This document shows, one piece after another, positions 9,132-17,219 of a stretch of 31,032 bases of DNA. Each line of letters starts with the position of its first letter. The stretch's first letter is position 1. A program made the position numbers and the translations under genes. Under the pieces are notes generated by a model, which was not told where the DNA came from, searched no databases, and saw only the letters and a program-made list of their open reading frames with translations. The stretch covers positions 1 through 31,032 of IMG/VR virus record IMGVR_UViG_3300009508_000040. The stretch is one strand, 5' to 3'. This stretch comes from a virus.

Positions 9132-9637
9132 GCTACGAAGTCTTCTCCTGGCTGCCATGCGCAACCTGTAAGTCCACCTGCTTGTAAAGCTTGAAGTGTT
9201 CTTAATATTTCTTCTGCATTTCTACCTGTATCAAGTGCATTCACTGAATAATGTTGTATTTCATGGTCAGGGTTTAAAATAAAAGTAGCTCTGTAAGGAA
9301 CTCCTTCTTTATCATTATAAACACCTAACTCTTTTGCAAGTTCACTACCCGCATCACAACACAAAGGGTGTTGAATGTCTTTGATAATATCATTGCTTTC
9401 TTTCCAAGCCAACTTACAAAATTCATTATCAGGACTGAATCCTAAAACATCAGCATCGCCCAGCAGTTTATCCATATCGGCTATTTCTGTTGGGCAAATG
9501 AATGTAAAGTCTTTTGGATAAAAATAAACTACAGTCCACATGTTTTCTTGCAGTACATCTATATCAATAATTGTGTTATCAATATCACATGCTACTGTTG
9601 TAAAATCGGGGAATGCGTCTCCTATTGTATAATCCAT
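9128..9637 (-). CDS. 2-Cys peroxiredoxin (AhpC/Prx1 type)
   Basis: A thiol peroxidase that reduces hydrogen peroxide and organic peroxides. The peroxidatic cysteine is C48 in the classic DFTFICPTE motif, the active-site arginine is R116 in YRATF, and the resolving cysteine is C159 in GCAWQPGED near the C-terminus, giving a typical 2-Cys layout. The length of 169 is slightly short for Prx1. It has no signal peptide and acts in the cytoplasm. It sits between the ssDNA-binding protein and SbcD with GGAG ten bases before the ATG, so it is expressed with the replication and recombination genes. No reductase partner is in the window, so it must use a host thioredoxin-like donor. Confidence 0.95.
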   Translation of the reverse strand: MDYTIGDAFPDFTTVACDIDNTIIDIDVLQENMWTVVYFYPKDFTFICPTEIADMDKLLGDADVLGFSPDNEFCKLAWKESNDIIKDIQHPLCCDAGSELAKELGVYNDKEGVPYRATFILNPDHEIQHYSVNALDTGRNAEEILRTLQALQAGGLTGCAWQPGEDFVA

Positions 9638-9646
9638 AAGTCTCTC

Positions 9647-10279
9647 CTAACTAATGCTAAATTCTGAGTCAACATCTGAAGGTGCTTCTGAACCTTCTGG
9701 TTGTGTTACTCTTTGTAAAAGCTCTAACTGTGCGTCAGGCGTAGGTCTAGCTAGTACATCGTCCATTGAACGAAGTTCTGCTATTGCTTCTTGCTCAGCT
9801 TCTGTTAGAGGTCTTGGTTTGCACTTAAGTGCTTGTAGTCTGTACTCGACATTAAATGCCATAGGTCCAGTCTTAACTCTTTGGAAGCAAACGTCCCACC
9901 CAGTTTCAGGGTCGGTTGGATCGCCTAAATCTTCTGCGGCAACCATGATTTGTTCCATGAGTTTCTTTTTAAGGTTAACAACTTTTACATTGCCATCAGT
10001 TGGGTCTATAGCTTGAATAGCGTATGCCCAACCACATTTTAAGTCAGGAAAAAAAGACCTTACGTGGTCAGTTTCCTTATTGTTGAATGTTTCTGTATTT
10101 CTGTCGAAAGCTAAGCACTCCATAGGAATGTTTTTACCGTTTTCTCCTTTAATCCAATAAACATATCTAGGTAGTATGTCACCTACTAGTCTGAAGACAT
10201 TGTCTCCTTCTTTGTAAGTATACTGGTCGATTGAGGACTTTTTCGCTGCCCCCGAAGCTTGATTAAATTTTAATGCCAT
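9647..10279 (-). CDS. Single-stranded DNA-binding protein (gp32-like)
   Basis: A 210-residue protein. Its basic start (MALKFNQASGAAKKSS), aromatic-rich central region with two Cys (C55, C82) and a low-complexity acidic Ser-rich C-terminal tail match phage SSB design: an OB-fold core for ssDNA and an acidic tail that recruits replication partners. Its position between a small gene and the recombination nuclease genes fits. I recognise it as the gp32-like SSB of marine phages rather than a bacterial Ssb. The ATG follows the TAA of the upstream gene directly, and GGAG lies seven bases before it. Confidence 0.7.
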   Translation of the reverse strand: MALKFNQASGAAKKSSIDQYTYKEGDNVFRLVGDILPRYVYWIKGENGKNIPMECLAFDRNTETFNNKETDHVRSFFPDLKCGWAYAIQAIDPTDGNVKVVNLKKKLMEQIMVAAEDLGDPTDPETGWDVCFQRVKTGPMAFNVEYRLQALKCKPRPLTEAEQEAIAELRSMDDVLARPTPDAQLELLQRVTQPEGSEAPSDVDSEFSIS

Positions 10280-10678
10280 TTATGTTCTCCATTTAGCGTT
10301 ATCTTCAAATAGAAAGTGTACTAGACCATTCTCTATCCGAAGCAATCTGTTGCGATTTACTATGTTTTCACTTACAGGCAAATGTATCAACTCTAGTGTT
10401 GTTTGCCCTGTTTGTTTGTAATTAAAATAATTTCGGTATGAAGCTACTGCAATATATTCTGCAGCTTCTTTATTACTATAATTTCTTCGTTCCGCGAGTA
10501 ACTGTCGAGGGTTTAGTAAAAAACTATCACCGACAAAAGACTTCCCAAAATATTTATAGGTCTTGTCTTTTCTACTAGCAGGGATTCTTTTATAAGTTAA
10601 TAAATGAACGATAGTAAGTATTGAAGTTGAATCTCCTTTGGTCTCACTATTTATCTTTTCCCAATTATATTTTATCAT
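10280..10678 (-). CDS. Hypothetical phage protein upstream of SSB
   Basis: A 132-residue basic protein with no recognised family; helix-rich, with many Tyr and Asn, and no transmembrane segment. The only ATG in the first third is at 10678, and no in-frame GTG or TTG was found nearby. That ATG lies only two bases after the TATAAT of promoter P1, upstream of where its +1 should be. The protein may therefore be translated from read-through transcripts of the helicase operon, or from an unusual start. It shares an operon with the SSB gene and abuts it (TAA then ATG). Confidence 0.65.
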   Translation of the reverse strand: MIKYNWEKINSETKGDSTSILTIVHLLTYKRIPASRKDKTYKYFGKSFVGDSFLLNPRQLLAERRNYSNKEAAEYIAVASYRNYFNYKQTGQTTLELIHLPVSENIVNRNRLLRIENGLVHFLFEDNAKWRT

Positions 10679-10680
10679 AT

Positions 10681-10710
10681 ATTATAACAAATTTTGAAAC
10701 TCGTGTCAAG
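10681..10710 (-). promoter_or_regulatory. Promoter P1, sigma70-type, leftward
   Basis: TTGACA at 10709-10704, a 17-base spacer and TATAAT at 10686-10681, read on the minus strand. The predicted +1 is near 10674. It would serve the SSB, peroxiredoxin, SbcCD, exonuclease and nrd operon. Confidence 0.85.
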
Positions 10711-10729
10711 TAGTATTTTTCGGAGGTGC

Positions 10730-12010
10730 TTACAGGGTTGATATCTCATATCCTTGTTTGAGATAGTACCCCATACGTAAACTAGCCTGCCTCTTTGCAG
10801 TCTTTCCAATTAAATTTATATCTACTACTACGGGTTGTTGTTTTCCTTCATAATCCCTAATTATTCTACCAATGAGCTGTGTAAGTAACGGCTCGTTATT
10901 TACTGGTGTAGCAAGTATCAAACAGCTTAGAATATTTAAAGAAATACCCTCTGAGAATATAGACTGTGTTCCATACAGAACGTCTTTGTCCTCAAAAATC
11001 TGATTAATTATATCTGCTCTATCTTCGTGATGGACTTTGCCCGTCACACAAACTGCGTTGCTACCAGTGAGCTCCGCGCAGTTTCTGAGGAAGTCTACTC
11101 TATCAGATACCACTAACACTTTATGACCTTTGGCTGCGTACGATGACGCGGCCATTGCCACAGAATGTTGGTACTCTGGGTTGTATGCTAACTCATTTAT
11201 TCTGTTTGCCCAAGGAATACCGTTTCCGTCCATAAAGCGTATATCCATTGGTAGGATATGAACTTTAGGCATCATAAAATTTTCCTTTGGTGGTTTTAAA
11301 ACATTATCTCCAAAGTAATCACGAAAAACTACATGTCTACCATCTTTTCTTTGTAATGTTCCAGTTAAGCCTATCTTATGTCTAGCACAATTCTTATCTA
11401 TAATTCTAGAAAAGGTAGGTGCGCTACAGTGATGCATTTCATCTAGTATAATAGTGCCAAACTCTTGTCGTATTTCTGGAATCTTTCTATACAGACTTTG
11501 TATATTGCCTATAACGACTGGACTATCTAATTCAAATTTACCACTACCTATAATTCCAGGCGTGATATTAAAAACTTTCTTTACTTCATCTTCCCATTGC
11601 TTTCTTAGAGCTAAAGTATGGGTTATCACTAGGGTTTTCTGCCCAAGTTTTTCAGCTATTGCAAGACCTGTAAATGTCTTACCCCAACTTACCCAAGCGT
11701 TAATTATGCCGCCGTCACCTATCTCGTCATATACTGACTGCTGGCTTGGTCTTAATGTCAAACTAAACTTGGGGAAGTCTACTGGTTTTAGTACTCTCTT
11801 ATCTACTACTTCGTGGTCTGCAGGGATTAGGTCAATTCTGCCCACCGGTATTGCTACTAGTCCCTGTCTTATTAGTGCCATATTTTTTATAATGAGTGGT
11901 GGGTCACCGAACTTAAACGAAGGTATGGCATACGTAAGCTCGTCATCAATCTTTTTCTGTTGCGCGGGTAATACTTCTAGGTAAATCCTATCACTTATAA
12001 CTGCTTTCAT
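10730..12010 (-). CDS. SF2 DNA helicase, UvsW/XPB-like
   Basis: A 426-residue superfamily 2 helicase. Motifs in order: Q90 (LRPSQ), a GKT motif I at 110-112 in the unusual context AWVSWGKT, motif II D190-E-M-H-H, motif III GLTGT (214-218) and motif VI QLIGRIIRD near the C-terminus. T4 UvsW, the closest functional analogue, remodels branched DNA and removes R-loops to shift replication to recombination-dependent mode. The co-occurrence with SbcCD-like nuclease and a resolvase-like enzyme fits that role. It overlaps the methyltransferase gene by ATGA. The Trp in place of a small residue in motif I is notable but the GKT is intact. Confidence 0.88.
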   Translation of the reverse strand: MKAVISDRIYLEVLPAQQKKIDDELTYAIPSFKFGDPPLIIKNMALIRQGLVAIPVGRIDLIPADHEVVDKRVLKPVDFPKFSLTLRPSQQSVYDEIGDGGIINAWVSWGKTFTGLAIAEKLGQKTLVITHTLALRKQWEDEVKKVFNITPGIIGSGKFELDSPVVIGNIQSLYRKIPEIRQEFGTIILDEMHHCSAPTFSRIIDKNCARHKIGLTGTLQRKDGRHVVFRDYFGDNVLKPPKENFMMPKVHILPMDIRFMDGNGIPWANRINELAYNPEYQHSVAMAASSYAAKGHKVLVVSDRVDFLRNCAELTGSNAVCVTGKVHHEDRADIINQIFEDKDVLYGTQSIFSEGISLNILSCLILATPVNNEPLLTQLIGRIIRDYEGKQQPVVVDINLIGKTAKRQASLRMGYYLKQGYEISTL

Positions 12011-12477
12011 TTTATCCAGTGTATTCCTTGTAATTCTTTTACATCAGACCATACAAACCATGCATAGTCTATTGAGTCTGTTCCTTTACCTGTAAATGAA
12101 GGTCTTTTACTTAATATAAATAGTCCATCAGGGGGAAACTGTTGCCAAAAGTCATATCTTTTTTGACTTCCTAAAAAATTTATTCTTAATAACATTATTA
12201 CTGTAGGTGCTAATGACATAGAATGTTCAATGAATTCCTGTGCTAATGAAAAAGGAGGGTTAGTAAATATCAAATCAGCTTCTTCAAAATGATTAAAGAA
12301 GTTTATATCTTCTTGTATTTCGCACCAATCTACTTTTAATCCTTCTCCTTCTAAAAAAGATACTATTCTTCCATCTCCTTTGCAAGGTTCCAAAGCTGTG
12401 TCAAATTGACTCCAATCTATAGGTAAATTTTCATAACACCACTCTGGAGTTGGGTAATAATCATGTGGATTCCTCAT
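12007..12477 (-). CDS. DNA N6-adenine methyltransferase-like protein
   Basis: A 156-residue class I SAM-dependent methyltransferase. The SAM-binding motif is LEPCKGDGR (29-37) and the catalytic motif is T72-N-P-P-F76. An N-terminal YYPTPEW patch is common in phage adenine methyltransferases. It is short and has no evident target-recognition domain. It overlaps both neighbours by ATGA: an oxygenase gene upstream and the helicase downstream. The likely product is N6-methyladenine in phage DNA for restriction evasion or regulation; the target site cannot be read from the sequence. Confidence 0.72.
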   Translation of the reverse strand: MRNPHDYYPTPEWCYENLPIDWSQFDTALEPCKGDGRIVSFLEGEGLKVDWCEIQEDINFFNHFEEADLIFTNPPFSLAQEFIEHSMSLAPTVIMLLRINFLGSQKRYDFWQQFPPDGLFILSKRPSFTGKGTDSIDYAWFVWSDVKELQGIHWIK

Positions 12478-13052
12478 CTCCAGTCAGGCCCACTATACCA
12501 CTGTACTAAAGAATATCTAGTACCTTTTGTTACAGGAGTTACTTGATGCTCTAAGAAAGAAGGAAATACTATTATAGTTCCTCTATTTCTAAGTTCTTTT
12601 TCATTATTATTTAATTTATGCCCAAAGAAATTTTTTATCTCAAAGTTTCCGCCTTCATAATCATCAGGGTGACTTAACTGTACTGATACAGACAATTTTC
12701 TTATAGGAACGCCTTCTTCTAGTTTAACATCTGTATCTCGATGCCAACCATATCTTGACTGTAGTCCATAGATAGAAAACTGTACTTGTTCACTTTGACT
12801 TATTACATAGTTCCATTTTGCCTCAATATTTGCAGTACCTACATAACTTTTTAATAAAGCATCTACTTGACTTTCTTTACTAAACCAAGCTATACTGCCT
12901 TGTCTCAAGTCAGGGTCTTTAGTATTATCACTATTTACTCCTGCTGATTTAAAGTTATCCAAAGCTAGTCCTTGCTGTATTATTAGGTCACACGCTTCAT
13001 CGGGTAATACTTTATCCCAAAAGTAAAAAGGAATATCTGCTACACTTTTCAT
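12474..13052 (-). CDS. 2-oxoglutarate/Fe(II) oxygenase (prolyl-4-hydroxylase-like)
   Basis: A 192-residue double-stranded beta-helix enzyme. Iron ligands are H104-R-D106 and H169 (FLEHQV), and R179 (GTRYSL) should hold 2-oxoglutarate. The YEGGNFEI and GTIIVFPSF segments are typical of PiuC/PKHD-type hydroxylases. Substrate unknown. It is coupled by ATGA overlaps to a second oxygenase upstream and the DNA methyltransferase downstream, which raises the possibility of nucleic-acid modification, but protein or small-molecule hydroxylation is equally possible. Confidence 0.88.
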   Translation of the reverse strand: MKSVADIPFYFWDKVLPDEACDLIIQQGLALDNFKSAGVNSDNTKDPDLRQGSIAWFSKESQVDALLKSYVGTANIEAKWNYVISQSEQVQFSIYGLQSRYGWHRDTDVKLEEGVPIRKLSVSVQLSHPDDYEGGNFEIKNFFGHKLNNNEKELRNRGTIIVFPSFLEHQVTPVTKGTRYSLVQWYSGPDWR

Positions 13053-13552
13053 TTATATAATTTTGTACTCCATGGGTTTACTGCTACAGACACTCTGTGG
13101 CCTGTGAAATCTCGGACATAATGTTCTAGTCCTGGGTTAAATATTACTAATCTATTTACTACTGGTCTTACTTCTATGCCATTCATAAATACTAATTCTC
13201 CGCCCTGTAAGTTTTCTACTTCTAAATAAAATACTGTAGAGCATGTAGGGAATCTTGATATTCCCTTTTTTAAATAAGCAACTTCATCTTTATCTTGATG
13301 AACATCGCTTGGTTTTGTATTGAAATGTGTCCAATATTCATAATTACTATTTTTAACCATAAAAAATAAGTCTGCTTTTTCTAATATTGTTCTACACATT
13401 GCTTTGTTTTGGTGTTTTTCTTCCCACTCAAAAAAGCCTTCTCCCTCTTTTGAAGAATAACCACTAACAAAAGCATTATCACTTCTGTTAATATTACTAC
13501 TAAATATTTTTAATTGATGTGGCATAAAAAGATTATCAATTATGTGTATCAT
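13049..13552 (-). CDS. 2-oxoglutarate/Fe(II) oxygenase, second copy
   Basis: Start chosen at 13552 rather than 13564: this ATG overlaps the upstream stop as ATGA and has GGAG six bases before it, and GGAG itself lies inside the longer alternative. The product has 167 residues. Iron ligands are H85-Q-D87 and H144 (GLEHYV); R153 (GHRVSV) is the likely 2OG contact. LQGGELVF and RLVIFNPG flank the jelly-roll core. It is clearly of the same superfamily as the neighbour but too diverged to be a recent duplicate. Substrate unknown. Confidence 0.85.
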   Translation of the reverse strand: MIHIIDNLFMPHQLKIFSSNINRSDNAFVSGYSSKEGEGFFEWEEKHQNKAMCRTILEKADLFFMVKNSNYEYWTHFNTKPSDVHQDKDEVAYLKKGISRFPTCSTVFYLEVENLQGGELVFMNGIEVRPVVNRLVIFNPGLEHYVRDFTGHRVSVAVNPWSTKLYK

Positions 13553-14028
13553 ATTTTTCTCCATGAGTTCTTTTTCTTTTTATTAGATGTATCATACAGT
13601 AGCCAAGGCACTCCATCTCTGTATAAAAGACCTGCCCAAGTTTCTCCTTCACTAATAGGTCTATCTAATGTAAAAGGATATGGACAATCTTTTATCCACA
13701 TTACACTTGCTACATTCTTTTTGTCTACTCTTAGTATTTTATGATACTTTAATTCTGCTTTTGTTGTTTTTAGTTTTCTAAACCATCTACCTCTACTATC
13801 TATATAGTACTTACCTTGATGGTCAAGATAGTTTCTTATATTTTTAATCATAGACTTCAAAGGATATATACTTGTCATAGGAGTTTGTAGTCTTCTCATA
13901 CCGAGAGTTTCTCCTTTCATATTAGTATCATCTAATACTTGATTTTCTATCCAAAGTATACCATCTACAGACATTATCTCATCTGTGTGCAGTACAAATA
14001 CAGGAAATTTTATTTTATCATATATCAT
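13549..14028 (-). CDS. Hypothetical phage protein downstream of DNA polymerase
   Basis: The reading frame is open further upstream into the polymerase gene, but the ATG at 14028 gives a sensible 11-base overlap and a start MIYDKIKFPVF. The 159-residue product is rich in Lys, Tyr and Trp, with a very basic C-terminus (SNKKKKNSWRK). No domain recognised. Position between polymerase and oxygenases, with coupling on both sides, suggests a replication-time role; nothing further can be said. Confidence 0.7.
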   Translation of the reverse strand: MIYDKIKFPVFVLHTDEIMSVDGILWIENQVLDDTNMKGETLGMRRLQTPMTSIYPLKSMIKNIRNYLDHQGKYYIDSRGRWFRKLKTTKAELKYHKILRVDKKNVASVMWIKDCPYPFTLDRPISEGETWAGLLYRDGVPWLLYDTSNKKKKNSWRKI

Positions 14029-16288
14029 ATTTGGCTTCAAACTTCCCAAAGGAATAGTCATCACCAACATCAAAGTCACAACCTACAGGAGTTCCTGGGA
14101 TACTAAATCCTCTATCTTGTTGTATAAACTCTTGTAGCTTTTCTGAGTATGTTTCTACTTCTGATTCTGGTACTTCTGCTAAAATTGAATCATGTACTAG
14201 AGCAAAGATTCTTGCTTTCATACCAGTACTTTTTACATAAGCATTCATATCTATTGCACCAAGTAAATTAATATCAGAAGCTACAGACTGAACTAAGAAG
14301 TTCATACCTGACCTAACTTCATGACTTTGTATTCCTTGATTATCAGATTTAACATTTGGCAATCTTCTCTTTCTACCAGTAGCGCCATATATAAATCCAT
14401 TGTCCATAATAAACTTACTAGATAAATCTATCCACTTCTTGAGTTTGAAAAACTGTTTGAAGTAATCATCAATAACTTCTTGAGCTTGTGTCTTACTAAA
14501 GAAAGTGCCTGAATCTGTACTAACTTGCTGAGATATCTTGTTAGCTCCAGCACCATACATTATGCCAAAGGTAACAGCTTTTGCAGCCTGTCTGTCTGTA
14601 GGATAAAGTTCTGCAACTTCATCTGCCTCACAAGGTAAGTTAAATACTAACTTAGCAATGTTACTATGAAAGTTACCACCATCTTGGAATACTTTCATAA
14701 GGTTCTTATCATCAGCCAATACAGCAGCTACATATACTTCTGCAGTTGTTAAGTCCATTGCAACAATCTTATGTCCTGGAGAAGCTTTGATACAGCCTTT
14801 CACAATAGGGTTGTCTCTAGGGATTTGTTGCATATTCATTTTACCACTAGAAGATAAACGACCTGAGGTTGTGCCATGCAAATTAAAGCCTGTGCGCAAT
14901 CTACTATCTTTATCTAACTGTGGATAGATTTTATCTAAATAAGTATTCTTAATCTTAGACTTCTGTCTAATAGAAAGAATATGCCCAGGTATCTCGTGTT
15001 GTTCTGATAACTCTTTCAACACTTCGGCATCTGTGGAGTCTGCTCCTGTGCCAGTCTTTTTGCCTGTAGGCTTGAGCCCGACAAAATCAAACAGTAGTGA
15101 CCTAAGCTGCACTGTACTGTTTGGATTAAATTCTTTATCTTTTGCTGTTTCAAAAGATTTAACTGCTGGAAACTCATATAGTTTTTCAACTGCTTCATCA
15201 ATATCATTCTGCATTAAGTCTCTACCTTTGAGTAATCTTAATTTATCGAAAGGCACACCATTATCTTGTATGTCTGTTAACATTCTGCAGCCAGGTATAA
15301 GTATATTCTCGTATACACTGAACAGCTTTGCATTCTTTCTTACTGCTGGATATAACTTCTCGAATACTAGTAGAGTTACTACTGCGTCCATAGCAGCATA
15401 TACCTTCATAACATCGAAAGGTATTGAACCCCACTGAAAGTCAGCCTTGAGTATTCTGTGTTGTTTTTTGTACTGGTCTATCCAATCATACATAGGTTTC
15501 TCATAGTCTCCATATAGAGTATGTTCCATTGCTAACTGTTTTAGTCCATGCCCACCAGGTACTTCATCTAAGCAATAGTGAAGCAGCATTGTATCCTCAA
15601 ATCTAGGGAAAGTAAAATTAAAATGATACTCAAAGAAAGCCAAGTCAAACTTAGCATTATGAAATATAATTATCTTTTTATCAAATAATTCTTGTAGCAT
15701 TTGTTCTGCTTTTTCATCTACACAATCAGTATCTATATATGCTCCATGGTCTTTCTCATAAGAAATACTCATGCCAAGCATATGTCCATCTCTTGGGTAA
15801 AGTCCTGTTGTTTCAGAGTCAAGACCAACATATTTATTAGGGTGGTCTAGTGCTGCTTGTAAGAACTTATGAAACTGTTCTGTGTCTTGAATACCATAAC
15901 ATTTATCTTCATCAAGAGATACTTGTTTTAAGTCTCCATTAATATAATCTATAATATTACTTTTACTTTTATCCCATAAAGGTTTTGCTTCTGGCTTAAA
16001 GGATAACATAGCAGGATTGATAACGGGTAAAAACTTATCGTCTACACACTTACCACTATATTCTGTTATAGAATTAACACTTGTAAAAAACTTAAGTGCC
16101 TCTGAGCCTACAACTATAATCCAGTCGTAAGCATCTATATCGATTTCTATATCTACATCTGCCTTAAGAATCTTTTTCTTAGTGTGGTCAGAACATAGAG
16201 CAAATCTCTCTATTTCAAAATTATTGTCAAATCTATCTTCCCAGTTAGTTCTGCTAGTTTTAGACTCTATTAATGCTATATTTGTCAT
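14018..16288 (-). CDS. DNA polymerase, family A (PolA-like, with 3'-5' exonuclease)
   Basis: Replicative polymerase of 756 residues. The proofreading exonuclease has D157-S-E159 (ExoI), N211 and D215 in FHNAKFD (ExoII) and Y297-xxx-D301 (ExoIII). The polymerase domain has motif A D512-L-T-T-A-E517, motif B R566-xxx-K570-xxx-F574-xxx-YG, and motif C H699-D700-S701. The residue equivalent to E. coli Pol I position 762 is Phe (F574). There is no 5'-3' exonuclease domain; a separate gene at 4945-5805 supplies it. It has its own promoter P2 and an AAGGAA ribosome binding site. Confidence 0.96.
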   Translation of the reverse strand: MTNIALIESKTSRTNWEDRFDNNFEIERFALCSDHTKKKILKADVDIEIDIDAYDWIIVVGSEALKFFTSVNSITEYSGKCVDDKFLPVINPAMLSFKPEAKPLWDKSKSNIIDYINGDLKQVSLDEDKCYGIQDTEQFHKFLQAALDHPNKYVGLDSETTGLYPRDGHMLGMSISYEKDHGAYIDTDCVDEKAEQMLQELFDKKIIIFHNAKFDLAFFEYHFNFTFPRFEDTMLLHYCLDEVPGGHGLKQLAMEHTLYGDYEKPMYDWIDQYKKQHRILKADFQWGSIPFDVMKVYAAMDAVVTLLVFEKLYPAVRKNAKLFSVYENILIPGCRMLTDIQDNGVPFDKLRLLKGRDLMQNDIDEAVEKLYEFPAVKSFETAKDKEFNPNSTVQLRSLLFDFVGLKPTGKKTGTGADSTDAEVLKELSEQHEIPGHILSIRQKSKIKNTYLDKIYPQLDKDSRLRTGFNLHGTTSGRLSSSGKMNMQQIPRDNPIVKGCIKASPGHKIVAMDLTTAEVYVAAVLADDKNLMKVFQDGGNFHSNIAKLVFNLPCEADEVAELYPTDRQAAKAVTFGIMYGAGANKISQQVSTDSGTFFSKTQAQEVIDDYFKQFFKLKKWIDLSSKFIMDNGFIYGATGRKRRLPNVKSDNQGIQSHEVRSGMNFLVQSVASDINLLGAIDMNAYVKSTGMKARIFALVHDSILAEVPESEVETYSEKLQEFIQQDRGFSIPGTPVGCDFDVGDDYSFGKFEAKYDI

Positions 16289-16312
16289 TTGTTTCCTTTT
16301 TTAATTATATAT

Positions 16313-16342
16313 ATTATATCAAATTCTGAACGCAATGTCAAG
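16313..16342 (-). promoter_or_regulatory. Promoter P2, sigma70-type, leftward
   Basis: TTGACA at 16341-16336, a 17-base spacer and TATAAT at 16318-16313. The predicted +1 at about 16306 gives an 18-base leader with AAGGAA before the polymerase ATG at 16288. Confidence 0.88.
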
Positions 16343-17177
16343 AACTATATAACCTTTTCCTGATATCTGCTACCTTAATCTCGGGCAGTCCGCCAGGGTC
16401 TATGTTTTGTCCTAGGTTTATATTCCTAGAGGTTAGTCCTACTCTTTCTGCTAACCCTTTTATTTCTTCTGCAGCTGTCTGTCCTGCATCATCTCCATCA
16501 AACATTATATCTACTCCTTCAACATTTTGCATTTTAAGAATAGCAAGTTTTTCTGCATCTATGTTTCGAGTACCGAAACAACAGATGGCATTTGATAATC
16601 CTTTATCATAAAGATTAATCATATCAAATATTCCTTCTACTAGAATCACTCTACCTTTAATAGGGTGAACTGTAGAAGGATACAGTGGTAGCTTTGCTTG
16701 TGGAGGGTAGATGAGATATTTGGGTATCTCAGTCATGGTCATATGTCGACCGTTGAAAGCTACCACCTTTCCTGTTATATCACGCACAGGGAAGACTATT
16801 CTTCCATTAAACTGTGATTCGTGATGCATAAAAGCTTCAAAGTGCTTATATGTTTCTGGTCTGATTCCTCTCCAGTTGCCCACATATGGAGCAAACCCTT
16901 TAGGAAATTCAAACCCTATACTTGCTGAGCGTTTTTCATCTATAGATTCTTTCAACTTTTGTCTCTTAATCTCTAGAAAGTTTGCTGCAGCACCAAAATG
17001 TTTAAAGACATTACCTCTAAAACCACAAGAAAAACAATTAAATATACCAGTGATATTATCAATACGCATACTAGGATTGCTATCCTCGTGGTCAGGGTTA
17101 AGGCACTTTACTAAATAATCTCTTCCAGAGACTTTAAACTCTATTCGTTGTTCTTGTAATAGCTCGTCTACTTTCAT
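16338..17177 (-). CDS. DnaG-type DNA primase
   Basis: A 279-residue primase with an N-terminal CHC2-type zinc finger (C25, H30, C48, C51), an intermediate RNA-polymerase-like region (GRIVFPVRD about 125-133) and a TOPRIM fold with E181 (LVEGIFD) and D227-G-D229 (MFDGDD). It makes RNA primers for lagging strands with the helicase three genes upstream. It lacks a C-terminal helicase-binding domain of normal size. The ATG at 17177 has no clear Shine-Dalgarno. Its stop lies about where P2 begins, so P2 overlaps its last codons. Confidence 0.93.
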   Translation of the reverse strand: MKVDELLQEQRIEFKVSGRDYLVKCLNPDHEDSNPSMRIDNITGIFNCFSCGFRGNVFKHFGAAANFLEIKRQKLKESIDEKRSASIGFEFPKGFAPYVGNWRGIRPETYKHFEAFMHHESQFNGRIVFPVRDITGKVVAFNGRHMTMTEIPKYLIYPPQAKLPLYPSTVHPIKGRVILVEGIFDMINLYDKGLSNAICCFGTRNIDAEKLAILKMQNVEGVDIMFDGDDAGQTAAEEIKGLAERVGLTSRNINLGQNIDPGGLPEIKVADIRKRLYSS

Positions 17178-17219
17178 ATAAATATATTAAGAAATATAGA
17201 TACTATTAATAAGCCAATA

